This document shows positions 8,082 through 17,742 of a stretch of 64,000 bases of DNA, piece after piece. The position numbers and the translations under genes were made by a program. The stretch is from CAVTOA01 sp963736285 (GTDB lineage Bacteria; Actinomycetota; Actinomycetes; Mycobacteriales; QHCE01), in NCBI GenBank assembly GCA_963736285.1, contig CAVTOA010000003.1, forward strand, positions 930,001 through 994,000. Direction: 5' to 3'. Under the pieces are notes generated by a model, which saw nothing but the letters and a program-made list of their open reading frames with translations, searched no databases and was not told the DNA's origin. Each line of letters starts with the position of its first letter. Positions within the stretch are counted from its first letter, which is position 1.

Positions 8082-10124
8082 TCACCGCGCTTTCTCTGCG
8101 TGTGTGGCGGTAGCGTCTAGGCGGCGTAGGGCGTCTTTGGCCGTCTCGCCATTGCTGGTGTACCAAAAAGGAGGCAGTGAGCGACGAACAAAAGCGCCGT
8201 ATCCCGAGTTGTGCAAACGAGAATCCAGTACCGCAACGACACCACGATCGCTGGCAGATCGGATCAACCTGCCAGCTCCTTGAGCTAGGCGCACCGCAGC
8301 GTGGGGTACCGAGACAGCGGCAAAGCCGGACCCGCCGTTGTCCTCAACTAGTTTGGCTCGGGCAGCGATGAGAGGGTCGTCCGGACGTGGAAATGGCAAC
8401 CGGTCCACGACGACGAGCTGGCAGGTGGTACCCGGTGCATCAACGCCTTGCCACAAAGACATCACGCCAAAAAGACACGTACGGGGGTCGTCGCGGAAAC
8501 GTCGTACGAGTGCGCCCAGTGTGTCCTCGCCTTGCAGCAGTATCGGCATGTCTGTTTTGTTACGAGCGATTTCGGCTGCTTGGCTGGCGGCTTTGCGGGA
8601 GGAGAACAGCCCCAACGTGCGGCCGCCGGCGGCGATGATGAGCTCGATGAGCTCGTGCTGTGCCGCGTCGGGTAACCCGGACAAACCTGGGCGGGGAAGT
8701 CTCGCGGCGACGTACAGAATTCCTTGGCGCGCGTAGTCAAACGGGGAGCCCACATCGATGCCGCGCCATGGCGGAGTGGCTGGTTTGTCCTCTGCCGGCG
8801 TTTCTGCCGAGCGTTCCCGCCTAGGCTCAGAGTTGCTGTCTACTCGGTCAGACCCGGACGTGAGCCCGAACGAGCGGGCCAGCTGGTCGAAGCGACCGCC
8901 GAGAGTAAGGGTTGCCGAGGTGGCGACCACCGTTCGGTCGGTGAACGCGTGAGTCGCGAGTAGACCGGCGACAGACAAGGGCGCGACTACGAGCGATTGG
9001 CGCCCCCGGTCGTCTTCCTGGATCCAGGCAACGTCGTGTTCGGACTCGCTCAGTAGCCGTTGTGTCGTCTCATTTAGCTCGCGCAGCGCTTGTTTTTGCT
9101 GGTTTTTTTCCACCGCCTGGTCGTCGTCGCCACCGATCGAGCCGATTGCCTCGGCCGCCGCCCGGGCAGCGGAGTCGATCAACGTAAGCGCCTCGGCCAG
9201 CGCAGTCGGCAACGTCACCAGCCTGCCTGGGGGAACAGTGGGGAGCGCACCCGAGAGCGCTTCTTCGGCCGCGTCGAATCGGTCGCGAATCTCTGCACCC
9301 ACCAGCGATTTCAACGTACGGCTAGAGCGGCGGATGGTCTCGGGATTCAGCTCAGCGCGCGCCGCATTAGTGACATGACCCGCAAGTTCATGCGCCTCGT
9401 CGATGACTAACAGTTCGTGTGGGGGCAAAATGGTGCGCCCACCCAACATGTCCAGCGCCAGCAGGGTGTGGTTGGTGACGATGACGTCGGCTTCTCGAGC
9501 CCGCACACGTGCTTCCTCGGCGAAGCATTCCTCACCGAATGCGCAGCGAGTAGCGCCAATGCACTCGCGGGAGGGCATGGAAACTTGCCGCCAAATCAGG
9601 TCGTCAACACCGGGGTCGAGGTCGGCCCGATCGCCAGTGTCGCTGTCGGCGGCCCAAGTGCGCACGGAAGTGACTTGTTTGCCGTACCGACTTATTTCGC
9701 CAAGCCATTGCTGACCCTCTGTCTCGAAAAGCGAGTCCTCGGCATTGTCGGCGAGCTTTGCCTTACAGGCGTAGTGGTGTCGGCCCTTAAGGAGCGCAAA
9801 CGTGGGTGTTCGGTCCAATATGGACGTTAAATTTGCCGCGAGTCTCGGAAGATCTGTCTCTATTAGTTGCGCCTGCAACGCCAGAGTCGCGGTGGCGACC
9901 ACCACACGCTTCCCAGAATGCAGCGCGGGTACTAAATAGCCCAGAGATTTGCCGGTGCCGGTTCCCGCCTGGACCAGAAGATGCTCACCAGTCTCGATCG
10001 CCTCTGCCACTGCCCTAGCCATACGCTGCTGGCCCTCGCGTGGCACGCCGCCCGGCATCGCACCCACCGCGGCCGCAAGAAGTTCGGGAACAGTCGGCTC
10101 GGTTTTAGGGGCGGGTGCGGGCAC
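8082..10124 (-). CDS. DinG/XPD-type ATP-dependent DNA helicase
   Basis: A 680-residue superfamily 2 helicase of the DinG/YoaA group. Walker A is AGTGTGKS (53-60) and Walker B is the DEAH box at 242-245. Four cysteines at about 120, 188, 194 and 200 lie between them where XPD-like enzymes bind a 4Fe-4S cluster. Later motifs include TSATL and the C-terminal QGAGRLIR. Family members unwind DNA or R-loops in repair. It is followed downstream by the WXG100 gene and has its own upstream region toward 10200. Confidence 0.92.
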   Translation of the reverse strand: MPAPAPKTEPTVPELLAAAVGAMPGGVPREGQQRMARAVAEAIETGEHLLVQAGTGTGKSLGYLVPALHSGKRVVVATATLALQAQLIETDLPRLAANLTSILDRTPTFALLKGRHHYACKAKLADNAEDSLFETEGQQWLGEISRYGKQVTSVRTWAADSDTGDRADLDPGVDDLIWRQVSMPSRECIGATRCAFGEECFAEEARVRAREADVIVTNHTLLALDMLGGRTILPPHELLVIDEAHELAGHVTNAARAELNPETIRRSSRTLKSLVGAEIRDRFDAAEEALSGALPTVPPGRLVTLPTALAEALTLIDSAARAAAEAIGSIGGDDDQAVEKNQQKQALRELNETTQRLLSESEHDVAWIQEDDRGRQSLVVAPLSVAGLLATHAFTDRTVVATSATLTLGGRFDQLARSFGLTSGSDRVDSNSEPRRERSAETPAEDKPATPPWRGIDVGSPFDYARQGILYVAARLPRPGLSGLPDAAQHELIELIIAAGGRTLGLFSSRKAASQAAEIARNKTDMPILLQGEDTLGALVRRFRDDPRTCLFGVMSLWQGVDAPGTTCQLVVVDRLPFPRPDDPLIAARAKLVEDNGGSGFAAVSVPHAAVRLAQGAGRLIRSASDRGVVAVLDSRLHNSGYGAFVRRSLPPFWYTSNGETAKDALRRLDATATHAEKAR

Positions 10125-10257
10125 GGTAGACGACCGTAGCGGATGAGGGGACTCACGTCCCGCGATGGCGGGTGCTTGTTAACGTGAGCTGTACAGGATG
10201 GCCAAGAAATATGGGCAAAGTTCATTTCTCCTTAGGCTCTAACACGAAAGGTTCGAG

Positions 10258-10527
10258 ATGCCCACTCTGTCGACGCGCGCTCAACGTTGGAGACGCCTAG
10301 GTTCGACCGCAGGGAGAGGTGCGCTGACTGCGCTTCCCCGTGCCGTCGTGGCTGCTGTCGCAAGTGGCGTGTTTGCGCTGGCGTTTGTGGATCCAGCGAA
10401 CACGGCGCGCTGGACAATGCCCCTTGGAGTTGGAGCTTCTGTTGTCCTCAATGGCGCCCGACAGCGGGCTACGGCGGAACGCACCAGCCAGGGCTCAGGT
10501 GGACCTACAACTCGGAATCTGAGATGA
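10258..10527 (+). CDS. small hypothetical protein with one membrane segment
   Basis: An 89-residue open frame starting at ATG 10258 after an AAAGG-like ribosome site. A basic N terminus (RAQRWRRLGS) is followed by one hydrophobic stretch (AVVAAVASGVFALAFV) and a polar tail. I recognise no family. It sits in the gap between the divergent helicase and the phosphate transport pair. Overlapping frames on both strands make the coding call uncertain. Confidence 0.35.
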   Translation: MPTLSTRAQRWRRLGSTAGRGALTALPRAVVAAVASGVFALAFVDPANTARWTMPLGVGASVVLNGARQRATAERTSQGSGGPTTRNLR

Positions 10528-11064
10528 GCGACCTTGAAACGCGACGGGAATCTCGCTCGCTAGTTGCAAGAACAGTAGGGAATGTAGCGTGACTGCTGTG
10601 CCGAGAAGAGTTGCCATTTCGAGCTTTTCGGTGGGCAACGCTAACCACAGCCGTATATCCGCAAGATATGGATATTCAGTGTGACTCACCGCAGCTGCGG
10701 TAGCGGTAGCAATCGCTCCCCTGGTGAACAAGAGCGGAGGTCGCAGCAAAAATCGATAGACCCGCTGAGCTGCTTGCGAGGTGGTGACAAACGGACGGGT
10801 CATCCGTGAGGGAAACTGAGGTCTTTCACCTTGTGTAACGGGCGGGCTCCGAGCCAAGCCGTCCGTCGTCCATCACAATCTCCAGCTAGGTGGTTGGCAG
10901 CTCCCGTGCCGTGGTCGCTACCAAACTACGAGAGCGGTGCAACTGCGGGACTGTTGTGCTGTTGCGGCAAGTTCTGGGCCCTCCTCTATTGTTCAGCTAG
11001 AAGTGGAGTCTCAAAGCCCTGGTTCACATCGCCGGCAACCCGGCTCGAAGACTGCGAGGAAACA
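10528..11064. other. 537-bp region with no confident gene
   Basis: No well-supported gene is seen. A minus-strand frame (10495-10857, about 100 residues from its internal ATG) encodes two hydrophobic stretches but has no ribosome site and overlaps the end of the preceding small gene, so I leave it as a possibility only. The right part must contain the promoter for the PhoU-like/Pit pair. I did not recognise a PhoP or RegX3 box. Confidence 0.5.
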
Positions 11065-11691
11065 GTGCGACTCAGCCTTCGCCCAAGCGAGGACGCGTTC
11101 TACGACTTTTTCTGCAAGTCCGCCGACAATCTGGCTCTGGGGGCACGAGCGCTGGTGCGGATGGCGGAGCCTGGCGCAGACTTCACCGCGATCTCGGAGA
11201 AGATGGTGGAGATCGAGCATGCCGGCGACGAAGTAACCCACGAAATGCTGCGCAAACTCAACTCCACCTTTGTGACACCTTTCGACCGGGAAGACATCTA
11301 CCGGCTCGGCTCCAATTTGGACGATGTCATCGACCATATGGAGGCCGCCGCAACACTTATGCATCTCTATGGCGAGAGCGAGATTCCCGATGTGCCGCCG
11401 GAGATGGCCGAGCAGCTGAATGTGTTGGTCCAATGTGCACGTGTGACGGCCGAGGCGATGCCGCGGCTTAAGTCGCGCAAGAGTCTCGAAGAATACTGGA
11501 TCGAAATCAATAGTTTGGAGAACGAAGGAGACCACGCCTACCGCAGGCTGTTGGCGAGGCTCTTCTCCGGCGAGTACGACGCTTTGACGGTGCTCAAGCT
11601 CAAAGAGGTTGCCGATGAGCTAGAAGCGGCGGCGGACGCGTTTGAGAATGTCGCCAATACCGTCGAGACGATCGCGGTTAAGGAGTCCTAA
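11065..11691 (+). CDS. DUF47 PhoU-like protein, Pit accessory
   Basis: A 208-residue all-helical DUF47 protein, related to PhoU. Acidic metal-binding type helices are visible (EKMVEIEHAGDEVTHEML, NLDDVIDHMEAAA, EINSLENEGDHAYR), including the repeated E/D-x-x-x-D pattern of PhoU proteins. These proteins are encoded beside Pit transporters and are thought to modulate phosphate uptake. The GTG at 11065, after GAGGAAACA, gives the usual N terminus (VRLSLRPSEDAFYDFF); upstream in-frame sequence is not family-like. The pit gene starts at the base after its stop. Confidence 0.9.
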   Translation: MRLSLRPSEDAFYDFFCKSADNLALGARALVRMAEPGADFTAISEKMVEIEHAGDEVTHEMLRKLNSTFVTPFDREDIYRLGSNLDDVIDHMEAAATLMHLYGESEIPDVPPEMAEQLNVLVQCARVTAEAMPRLKSRKSLEEYWIEINSLENEGDHAYRRLLARLFSGEYDALTVLKLKEVADELEAAADAFENVANTVETIAVKES

Positions 11692-12687
11692 GTGGATCTT
11701 CTGCCGATTGCCGCGATCATCCTGATCGCGTTGGCGTTCGACTTCACCAACGGCTTTCACGACGCGGCAAATGCTATCGCGACATCTGTTTCCACCAGGG
11801 CGCTCACGCCTCGTGCGGCGCTGATGTTGGCGGCTGTGGCCAACCTGGGGGGTGCGCTCATCGGCGAAGGCGTGGCCGAGACCGTGGGCAGCGGCATCAT
11901 TACCCCTCCGAAGGACTCCACTGGTCTGCTGATCGTGTTCTGTGGTGTAGTCGGCGGCATCATATGGAACCTCATCACCTGGTATTTCGGACTTCCGTCC
12001 TCGTCGTCGCATGCGCTCATTGGCGGGTTGGTGGGTTCGGCGCTCGCCGCCAGCGCCTCAGTCCATTGGATGGGCATCCTCGACAAAGTGATCATTCCGA
12101 TGATCGCCTCACCCATTGTCGGTTTTGTGCTCGCATACCTTTTGATGGTCGCCATTCTGTGGGCGTTTCGCCGGTCGCAGCCAGGCAAAGTCAACCGTGG
12201 CTTTCGGTTGGCGCAGACGGGGTCAGCCGCCGCTATGGCGCTGGGCCATGGTTTGCAGGATGGCCAGAAAACCTCCGGTGTCATTGTGCTGGCGCTAGTG
12301 GTTGGCGGATATCAAGAAGGCAGCTCCATCCCGCTGTGGGTGAAGTTCGCGGTCGCCACCGCGTTGGCGCTGGGCACGTATTCGGGCGGCTGGCGGGTCA
12401 TGCGGACGTTGGGACGCCGGATTATTCACCTTGATCCGCCGCGGGGTTTTGCCGCCGAGACCGCGGCCGCGAGCGTCCTCTATACCACCGCGTATGTCTT
12501 CCAAGCTCCCATCTCGACCACTCACACCATTACTGCCGCGGTCATGGGTGTGGGGGCCACCAAGCGATTGTCGGCGGTGCGATGGGGGGTGGCCAACAAT
12601 ATTGTGACCGCTTGGGTGTTGACGCTGCCCGCTGCGGCGGTGGTCGCTGGTGCCGCTTATCTGCTGTTGCACCTCGTACTGTTCTAA
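11692..12687 (+). CDS. Pit family inorganic phosphate transporter
   Basis: A 331-residue membrane permease of the PiT (PF01384) family for low-affinity, metal-phosphate/proton-coupled uptake. The duplicated signatures are visible: DFTNGFHDAANAIATSVSTR near the N terminus and GHGLQDGQKTSGVIVLA in the second half, plus the serine-rich PSSSSHALIGG and PISTTHTITAA hairpins. It starts with GTG immediately after the DUF47 stop, so the two genes are coupled. It is unrelated to high-affinity Pst systems, which are absent from the window. Confidence 0.94.
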   Translation: MDLLPIAAIILIALAFDFTNGFHDAANAIATSVSTRALTPRAALMLAAVANLGGALIGEGVAETVGSGIITPPKDSTGLLIVFCGVVGGIIWNLITWYFGLPSSSSHALIGGLVGSALAASASVHWMGILDKVIIPMIASPIVGFVLAYLLMVAILWAFRRSQPGKVNRGFRLAQTGSAAAMALGHGLQDGQKTSGVIVLALVVGGYQEGSSIPLWVKFAVATALALGTYSGGWRVMRTLGRRIIHLDPPRGFAAETAAASVLYTTAYVFQAPISTTHTITAAVMGVGATKRLSAVRWGVANNIVTAWVLTLPAAAVVAGAAYLLLHLVLF

Positions 12688-12707
12688 GCGGCCGAACGAC
12701 CGTGTCG

Positions 12708-13619
12708 TCAAAATAAGGCAGCCTGGACGCCGGTGATGTGGGGGCTGTGGAGCGGCACGGATGGTAGCCATGACGACGGCACCGAATAGCCAGGTGTGCT
12801 GAGTACGCTCCAGCCGCGTAGTAGCCGTCCATCCAGCACCAGCGTTTTCTCCGCACTATCGAGGATCATCCAACTACCAGCCAGCACACGTAGCCTGCCA
12901 GAGATTATGGCGTCGGGTGCGAGCTCTGTGATGCGCTGCGGTGAGTCCGGCAAAGGGGTGGAAAGCCCGAACAATTCGGTGTGGTCATGCACTTGGTGGG
13001 GCGTCATAAGGTCCAGAGTGGACGGTAAGGTGACCTCGTTGATTATCCGTTGCCGCTGTCTGCGTAATTCCGTTGCCCGTTGCTCGGCGGAACCCAGGGA
13101 CCACCACTGGGTGCATTTTTGTTCTGTGGTCACCCGCTCCACCGCCAGCCCGGATTGCGCGACCGCGAGCTCTGCCCGCCTTATCACGGTGAGTGAGCCC
13201 CGCGCGAGCCAGGTAAATGCGATAGCCGCCTGCTCGCATAGGCGGCTAGCTTGACGCTCGGCGGCGGTCATGCCGACCTTGAACACCTTCGGGCCAAACC
13301 ACGCAAGATATAGCTGGTAGCAACGGCCGTCATCTTTGGCATAGCCACGCACATAGGGAGTGGTCGGGTCGGCGTTCACACAATTGACGCACTGGCTGCG
13401 CATACTCGACGCCGGCAGCAACGCCCCTTTGGTGCACGCGGTTCGTTGCCCGTTGTCAAAAATTCCGACGCAGTGTCGAGGGCTTTGTGTCCGCAAAACG
13501 ATGTGTTCGCCGAGCGTCAACACCGTGCGTTGCTCTTCGCTGGAATGCGTGACGAGCGCAGCACGCCGGTCGTGCCAGCGCACCCCAGTACACAGGTGAT
13601 GTTCGGCGTTAGCGGACAC
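12708..13619 (-). CDS. DUF2797 domain-containing protein
   Basis: A 303-residue protein of the DUF2797 family, common in actinobacteria and of unknown function. Cysteines lie in TACTKGALLP and QCVNCVNADPTTP, a probable zinc-binding knuckle, followed by the family's YLAWFGPKVFKVGMT strand, reminiscent of GIY-YIG-like folds. The C terminus is typical (LVLDGRLLRGW). It starts with GTG at 13619 and converges on the pit gene with 20 bp between the stops. The 195 bp upstream hold no other gene I can support. Confidence 0.82.
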   Translation of the reverse strand: MSANAEHHLCTGVRWHDRRAALVTHSSEEQRTVLTLGEHIVLRTQSPRHCVGIFDNGQRTACTKGALLPASSMRSQCVNCVNADPTTPYVRGYAKDDGRCYQLYLAWFGPKVFKVGMTAAERQASRLCEQAAIAFTWLARGSLTVIRRAELAVAQSGLAVERVTTEQKCTQWWSLGSAEQRATELRRQRQRIINEVTLPSTLDLMTPHQVHDHTELFGLSTPLPDSPQRITELAPDAIISGRLRVLAGSWMILDSAEKTLVLDGRLLRGWSVLSTPGYSVPSSWLPSVPLHSPHITGVQAALF

Positions 13620-13814
13620 GTGTGACGTCCGTTCTATCTCAACGTGCTCGTGCGTTAGCCGTCAGGGAAATGTGCAAAATCTCCGCTGCTACTGGTTGTC
13701 CACCGTTGCGCCCGAGCATAACCACACCACCACGGTCCACAGTGGACCAAGGTCGAGCAACGTCGGGTTCGGTAACGGCGCTGGGCATATGTGAAGGCGC
13801 TTTCTCGGCCAGAA

Positions 13815-14291
13815 TTAATGTGTCGGCCTGGGTATGGGCACGGCTATCTGATGCGTAGTGCCAGTCTCATCGTTGAAGCGCACCACTAATGTGACTGGTT
13901 CACCGCCGTCGGGTGGGTAATAAAATGCTGGCGCTAACCCCTGCCACTCGCAACGGTGGGTTGTGCCCGCGGGTAAAGATCCTATCGAGGTATGAAAAGC
14001 CTGCCCATCGTGGCCGCTTCCTTTTCCAAAACGCAGTGATGCGGTGAGGAAGAAAAAGTCGCGCTGGATGCGGTTGGTAATAGGCGTCGCAAGGATGAGG
14101 AAATTGTCTTTGTGCGCGGTCGGCGCGATATTCCAGTTTATGAAGAGGGCGTCCTTGAAAGCTCGCTGTGCTTTCTTCATTTTCTTTCTGCCTCTGAGAA
14201 AGAAAATTAGTAAAAAAATACCTAATGCGAATATGAGAATTGGCCTGCCCCACAGGAAAATATCAAGTGGAGTGGACAAATTGTCAAACAT
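13815..14291 (-). CDS. hypothetical membrane-anchored protein
   Basis: A 158-residue product with one strongly hydrophobic helix near the N terminus (PILIFALGIFLLIFFL), a basic RGRKKMKK stop-transfer, then a beta-rich soluble domain ending in VTLVVRFNDETGTTHQIAVP. I recognise no family. The first third is noticeably AT-richer than its neighbours (Ile, Phe and Lys codons), which may mean acquisition or relaxed selection. The ATG at 14291 has a weak GGCGG upstream. Confidence 0.6.
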   Translation of the reverse strand: MFDNLSTPLDIFLWGRPILIFALGIFLLIFFLRGRKKMKKAQRAFKDALFINWNIAPTAHKDNFLILATPITNRIQRDFFFLTASLRFGKGSGHDGQAFHTSIGSLPAGTTHRCEWQGLAPAFYYPPDGGEPVTLVVRFNDETGTTHQIAVPIPRPTH

Positions 14292-14415
14292 TTAAACCGC
14301 CATGGTTAAGGCACCGGACAGATTGTGTGACCATCACTCATTCCTAGCACATGCTGACACCCCACCCACGGGGCGCGATAGCGCCGCCGGCGAGCTCCCT
14401 TTGCGCTGTCTTGTC

Positions 14416-14697
14416 TTATTGCGTCACGAAGTGAATTCCGCCGGCCCACCTGGGCGTTTCCGACGAAGCTGGCGTGGCCCATGGCGGGCCGCGATGCGCT
14501 TCAGTGCGGATGTGGGTGCTGGTGGTGTATTCGCTGCGTGTGTCAGCGGTCGCGACGAACCACTCGGCTGTGGTGCCGTGCGGCAGCGCCGCCATAATGA
14601 GACCCATTGCGACTAAGAAGACCGCCGCAAATATCGTTTCTCTGCCGGCTCCGGCCCGCACAACTTGAGAGCCACCGCGTCCATGTGCCCGTGACAT
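14416..14697 (-). CDS. small hypothetical membrane protein
   Basis: 93 residues from the ATG at 14697, which follows a GGTGGGAG ribosome site. A basic N terminus (SRAHGRGG) leads to one hydrophobic helix (IFAAVFLVAMGLIMAALP); the C-terminal part is polar. No family is recognised. It lies in the same orientation as, and upstream of, the AT-rich membrane protein, with about 120 bp between them. Confidence 0.45.
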   Translation of the reverse strand: MSRAHGRGGSQVVRAGAGRETIFAAVFLVAMGLIMAALPHGTTAEWFVATADTRSEYTTSTHIRTEAHRGPPWATPASSETPRWAGGIHFVTQ

Positions 14698-14802
14698 GCT
14701 CCCACCCCCGGCGGAAGGTATCAAAGCCGAAGCGTGAATGGTGTTCGCCGCGCGGTAAATTAGTCCGATTTGGTACGAATGTCGCCACGTGTACTCGGGC
14801 CG

Positions 14803-15909
14803 TCAGGGCGCCCGCACCGAGTCAATCGTGTATTCCACATCGTTGGTCCACTGAGTGAAGCCCAATTTTCGATACAGCGCTACCGCTGCCGTGTTTGATG
14901 CGTCCACATAGAGCATTACCTGTGCGATTGAACGTGACGCCAGATATCGCAGCCCAAGCTGGGTCAGTGCTTTGCCCAGTCCGCTTCCGTGTGCTGCGGG
15001 GTCTACTGCCAGCACGTATACCTCGCCGAGTGACTGACCTAGGTCTGGGCCGGTGTGAGAGCCAGCTGGATGGATTTTCGTCCAATGAAACCCGAGTATC
15101 TCGCCGCTGCTTTTTCGGACCGCGAGCAAGAACCCGTCCGGATCGAACCAGGGCTCGTTTTCGCGAGCGACGAAGTCGTTTATCGTCCATCCACCTTGGT
15201 CTGGCAGCCGCACAAAAGCGCGGGCATTGACCGCCAAGACGGCGGGCTCGTCATGTCCGATGTGGAATGGACGAACGGATATTCCGGTGGGCAGCACCGG
15301 CTTTTCCCGCAGATCCTGAGCAAGCGGTGCATTGGCGCCTGGCGAGGCGGTCTGGTGCGTACCTTCGTCGACGAGCGACCGGCCCAAGATGAGAAGGACT
15401 CGCGAACGGCGCGCTCCGAGAGTGTGCGCGAGCGCCGCCGCGCCCGGATGGTCGCCGTGAGCCCATATGCGGAGCTGACCAGCCGCGCGGTGCACCGCGG
15501 TCTCAGCGAGTTCGCGTCCGATACCGCGCTGTCGTGCACCCGGATGCACCACCAACGCGGCGTTTATGGCCTGCGGCCCATGGTCATGCGTACTGGAAGG
15601 GCCTAGGGTGCTCGGCTCGGAGGTCTCAGCGCGAAGGTGGAGATACCCCACGAGGCGCGCGCCCTGATAGGCGAGTACGTGCTGCTGATTGCGCGAGTCG
15701 CTAGCAGTATGACGAGCACTGGTGCCGTGTATGTCTAGCCGGACATCATCGGAGAGCGGATCGGCTCTGTCGGTGTGCTGTGCTGCGGCGGCCAGCGTCA
15801 ACACCTCATCGGCATGGGCTGGCGACAGGTTCGAATAACGCCGTAGCTCGACGCGCGGTGCTTTGGCCGCGCCGTCGCCGAGGCCCTGGTCTTCGCGGTG
15901 CTCAGCCAT
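14803..15909 (-). CDS. mshD: mycothiol synthase MshD
   Basis: A 368-residue tandem GNAT protein that acetylates Cys-GlcN-Ins, the last step of mycothiol synthesis. The C-terminal domain carries the acetyl-CoA loop VDPAAHGSGLGKALTQLGL, YVDASNTAAVALYRKLGF and the closing VEYTIDS, all typical of MshD. The N-terminal GNAT repeat has VHPGARQRGIGREL. The ATG at 15909 overlaps the end of glnR by 8 bp, the glnR-mshD arrangement known from mycobacteria. The frame is intact. Confidence 0.93.
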   Translation of the reverse strand: MAEHREDQGLGDGAAKAPRVELRRYSNLSPAHADEVLTLAAAAQHTDRADPLSDDVRLDIHGTSARHTASDSRNQQHVLAYQGARLVGYLHLRAETSEPSTLGPSSTHDHGPQAINAALVVHPGARQRGIGRELAETAVHRAAGQLRIWAHGDHPGAAALAHTLGARRSRVLLILGRSLVDEGTHQTASPGANAPLAQDLREKPVLPTGISVRPFHIGHDEPAVLAVNARAFVRLPDQGGWTINDFVARENEPWFDPDGFLLAVRKSSGEILGFHWTKIHPAGSHTGPDLGQSLGEVYVLAVDPAAHGSGLGKALTQLGLRYLASRSIAQVMLYVDASNTAAVALYRKLGFTQWTNDVEYTIDSVRAP

Positions 15910-16621
15910 GCTGTGTGACTCGGCTTTCTTCAGGTAACGGACGCAGCGCGGGTGCGACAAATCGGTAGCCCACATGACGAACGGTGCCGATCATCGCCTC
16001 ATGTTCGCTGCCGAGTTTGGCGCGCAACCGCCGCACATGGACATCGACGGTGCGAGTGCCGCCGAAGTAGTCGTAGCCCCAGACTTCCCGCAGGAGCTGC
16101 TCCCTGCTGTATACCCGGCCGGGGTGTTGCGCCAGGTACTTCAGGAGCTCGAATTCTTTGTAGGTCAGATCTAGCGGACGGCTGCGCACCCGCGCGGTAT
16201 AGGTGTCGCCCTCGATGGTGAGGTCGCCGGCGCGGATCGTGTCGCTGGTGGTCTTCGCCTCGGCGACCCGATGCACTAGGCGAAGCCGGGCTGTTATCTC
16301 TGCTGGGCCGGCGGTGGTGAGTAAAAAGTCGTCAATGCCCCAGTCGGGCGAGATAGCTGCGAGACCGCCCTCGGTCACGATGGCGAACAGCGGAGCCCGC
16401 AGACCCGTGGTGTGAAGGAGTCGGCACAGCGATCGTGCGTCGGCGAGATCCTCTTTCGCGTCGACGAGTACCGCGTCGGGATTGGTCCGCTGTGCGTGGG
16501 GCAACGCGACATGCGCCTGCCGTGCGGCGCGCCGCACATGGTGATTCAGCAGCTCAAGAGCTGGGAGTAATTGACTCACTGCCGACGTCAGCGGTAGCGG
16601 CGTCAGCAGCAAGATCTCCAT
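15902..16621 (-). CDS. glnR: GlnR-type nitrogen response regulator
   Basis: An OmpR/PhoB-type regulator of 239 residues. The receiver-like half keeps VDAKEDLADARSLCRLL and WGIDDFLL, the pattern of GlnR, an orphan regulator that acts without an aspartate phosphorelay. The C-terminal winged helix is strong: LDLTYKEFELLKYLAQHPGR, REVWGYDYFGGTRTVDVHV and the recognition-helix end RRLRAKLG. GlnR controls nitrogen assimilation genes in actinobacteria. Adjacency to mshD supports the identification. An unusual 16-residue tail (PLPEESRVTQHG) overlaps the mshD start. Confidence 0.88.
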   Translation of the reverse strand: MEILLLTPLPLTSAVSQLLPALELLNHHVRRAARQAHVALPHAQRTNPDAVLVDAKEDLADARSLCRLLHTTGLRAPLFAIVTEGGLAAISPDWGIDDFLLTTAGPAEITARLRLVHRVAEAKTTSDTIRAGDLTIEGDTYTARVRSRPLDLTYKEFELLKYLAQHPGRVYSREQLLREVWGYDYFGGTRTVDVHVRRLRAKLGSEHEAMIGTVRHVGYRFVAPALRPLPEESRVTQHG

Positions 16622-16718
16622 ATCGTCCGAGGATAAGGCTTGGCTGGCCGATATGCCCTAGGACGCGAGGGATGCTGGGGGCGGTCAGCTGCCGGGGCCG
16701 TTCTGGCACGATCGAGTA

Positions 16719-17669
16719 GTGCATAGTCGCAGGGACGATCGCAATCGAGACACCGAGCGGACCGAACAGTTCCACATGCGGGTCCAACGAAGCATCAACG
16801 ACACCGCTGCTATCCCCGTGCTCCGAAAGTCGGGGCCGTGGTCGCCGCTCGTGGCAGCGGCGATAGCGCTTGGCGTGGGAGTAACGATGTCGCTGGGCGC
16901 GGTGTCGTTGCTGAGCTTCGCCTTTGTGGTGTTGCTCGTGCAGGCGGCGACCATTGTGGTGTGGTTGGCGGTAGTTGTGCCTCCGGCGCCAACGGTGCTG
17001 ATCGCGTCCGGCGCCACCGCAGCGGTGTTGGCTGACGTATTGACGACATGGGTTACCACTGCCTCGCTTACCGGTCTGGCGATCAGCGGTGCGGCCGGCT
17101 TCTTTGTGGCCATCGGAGGCCAGCTGTTGCTGGGCCAACGTCGGGAGCAAGTGACGGTGGCGTTGGCACAGTCGCTGACCCTGGTCGCCGTGGTTATCAG
17201 CACCGCTGCCGCGATAGTGGTGCGACGTCACTTTTATGGGCCCAAGCTGTTGTTGGCGGGCCTTGCTGCGGTGACGGTCGGATTAGTCGTCGCGAACCTG
17301 CTTGACCATTGGAAACAACACCCAGAGGTGCATCCGGCGGTTCCCCGAGGAATAGTCGGAGGCGCGGCTGGCGTGTTGGCGTCCACGTTGGTGTACCCGG
17401 CGGTATTGGAGATCACTAGGTGGAGTGGGTTCTCGGGCGTGGACGTTTTCGCCATCGCCAGCGCAGCCCTTGCCGGACTGGTAATCGGTGCGGTCGTGCT
17501 ATTGGTCGACCTTGGCGTGGCGTATGAGCGAGCCGGACGACCGATGATGGAGCAACGAGGAGACGTTCATGGCTGGCAGAGGTGGACGGAGTTGGCGGTC
17601 GCGCCGCTGATCTCTGTTGCGACAAGTGGGGCTTTTATTTATACGGCAGCCGCGTTGTTGACCCGCTAG
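16719..17669 (+). CDS. hypothetical multi-pass membrane protein
   Basis: 316 residues with a polar N terminus of about 40 residues and seven to nine hydrophobic helices rich in Ala, Val and Leu. I recognise no functional motif. The GTG at 16719 gives the longest form; an ATG at 16774 would remove 18 charged residues and is equally possible. It is divergent from glnR and lies 73 bp before the LmeA-like gene, so it may be co-transcribed with this envelope gene. Confidence 0.7.
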   Translation: MHSRRDDRNRDTERTEQFHMRVQRSINDTAAIPVLRKSGPWSPLVAAAIALGVGVTMSLGAVSLLSFAFVVLLVQAATIVVWLAVVVPPAPTVLIASGATAAVLADVLTTWVTTASLTGLAISGAAGFFVAIGGQLLLGQRREQVTVALAQSLTLVAVVISTAAAIVVRRHFYGPKLLLAGLAAVTVGLVVANLLDHWKQHPEVHPAVPRGIVGGAAGVLASTLVYPAVLEITRWSGFSGVDVFAIASAALAGLVIGAVVLLVDLGVAYERAGRPMMEQRGDVHGWQRWTELAVAPLISVATSGAFIYTAAALLTR

Positions 17670-17742
17670 CGTCGATGTTCCCGCCCCGAATCCTCCGGAC
17701 CGAATGCCGGCAACCGCGCGCCAGGAAAGAAATGAGATAACC

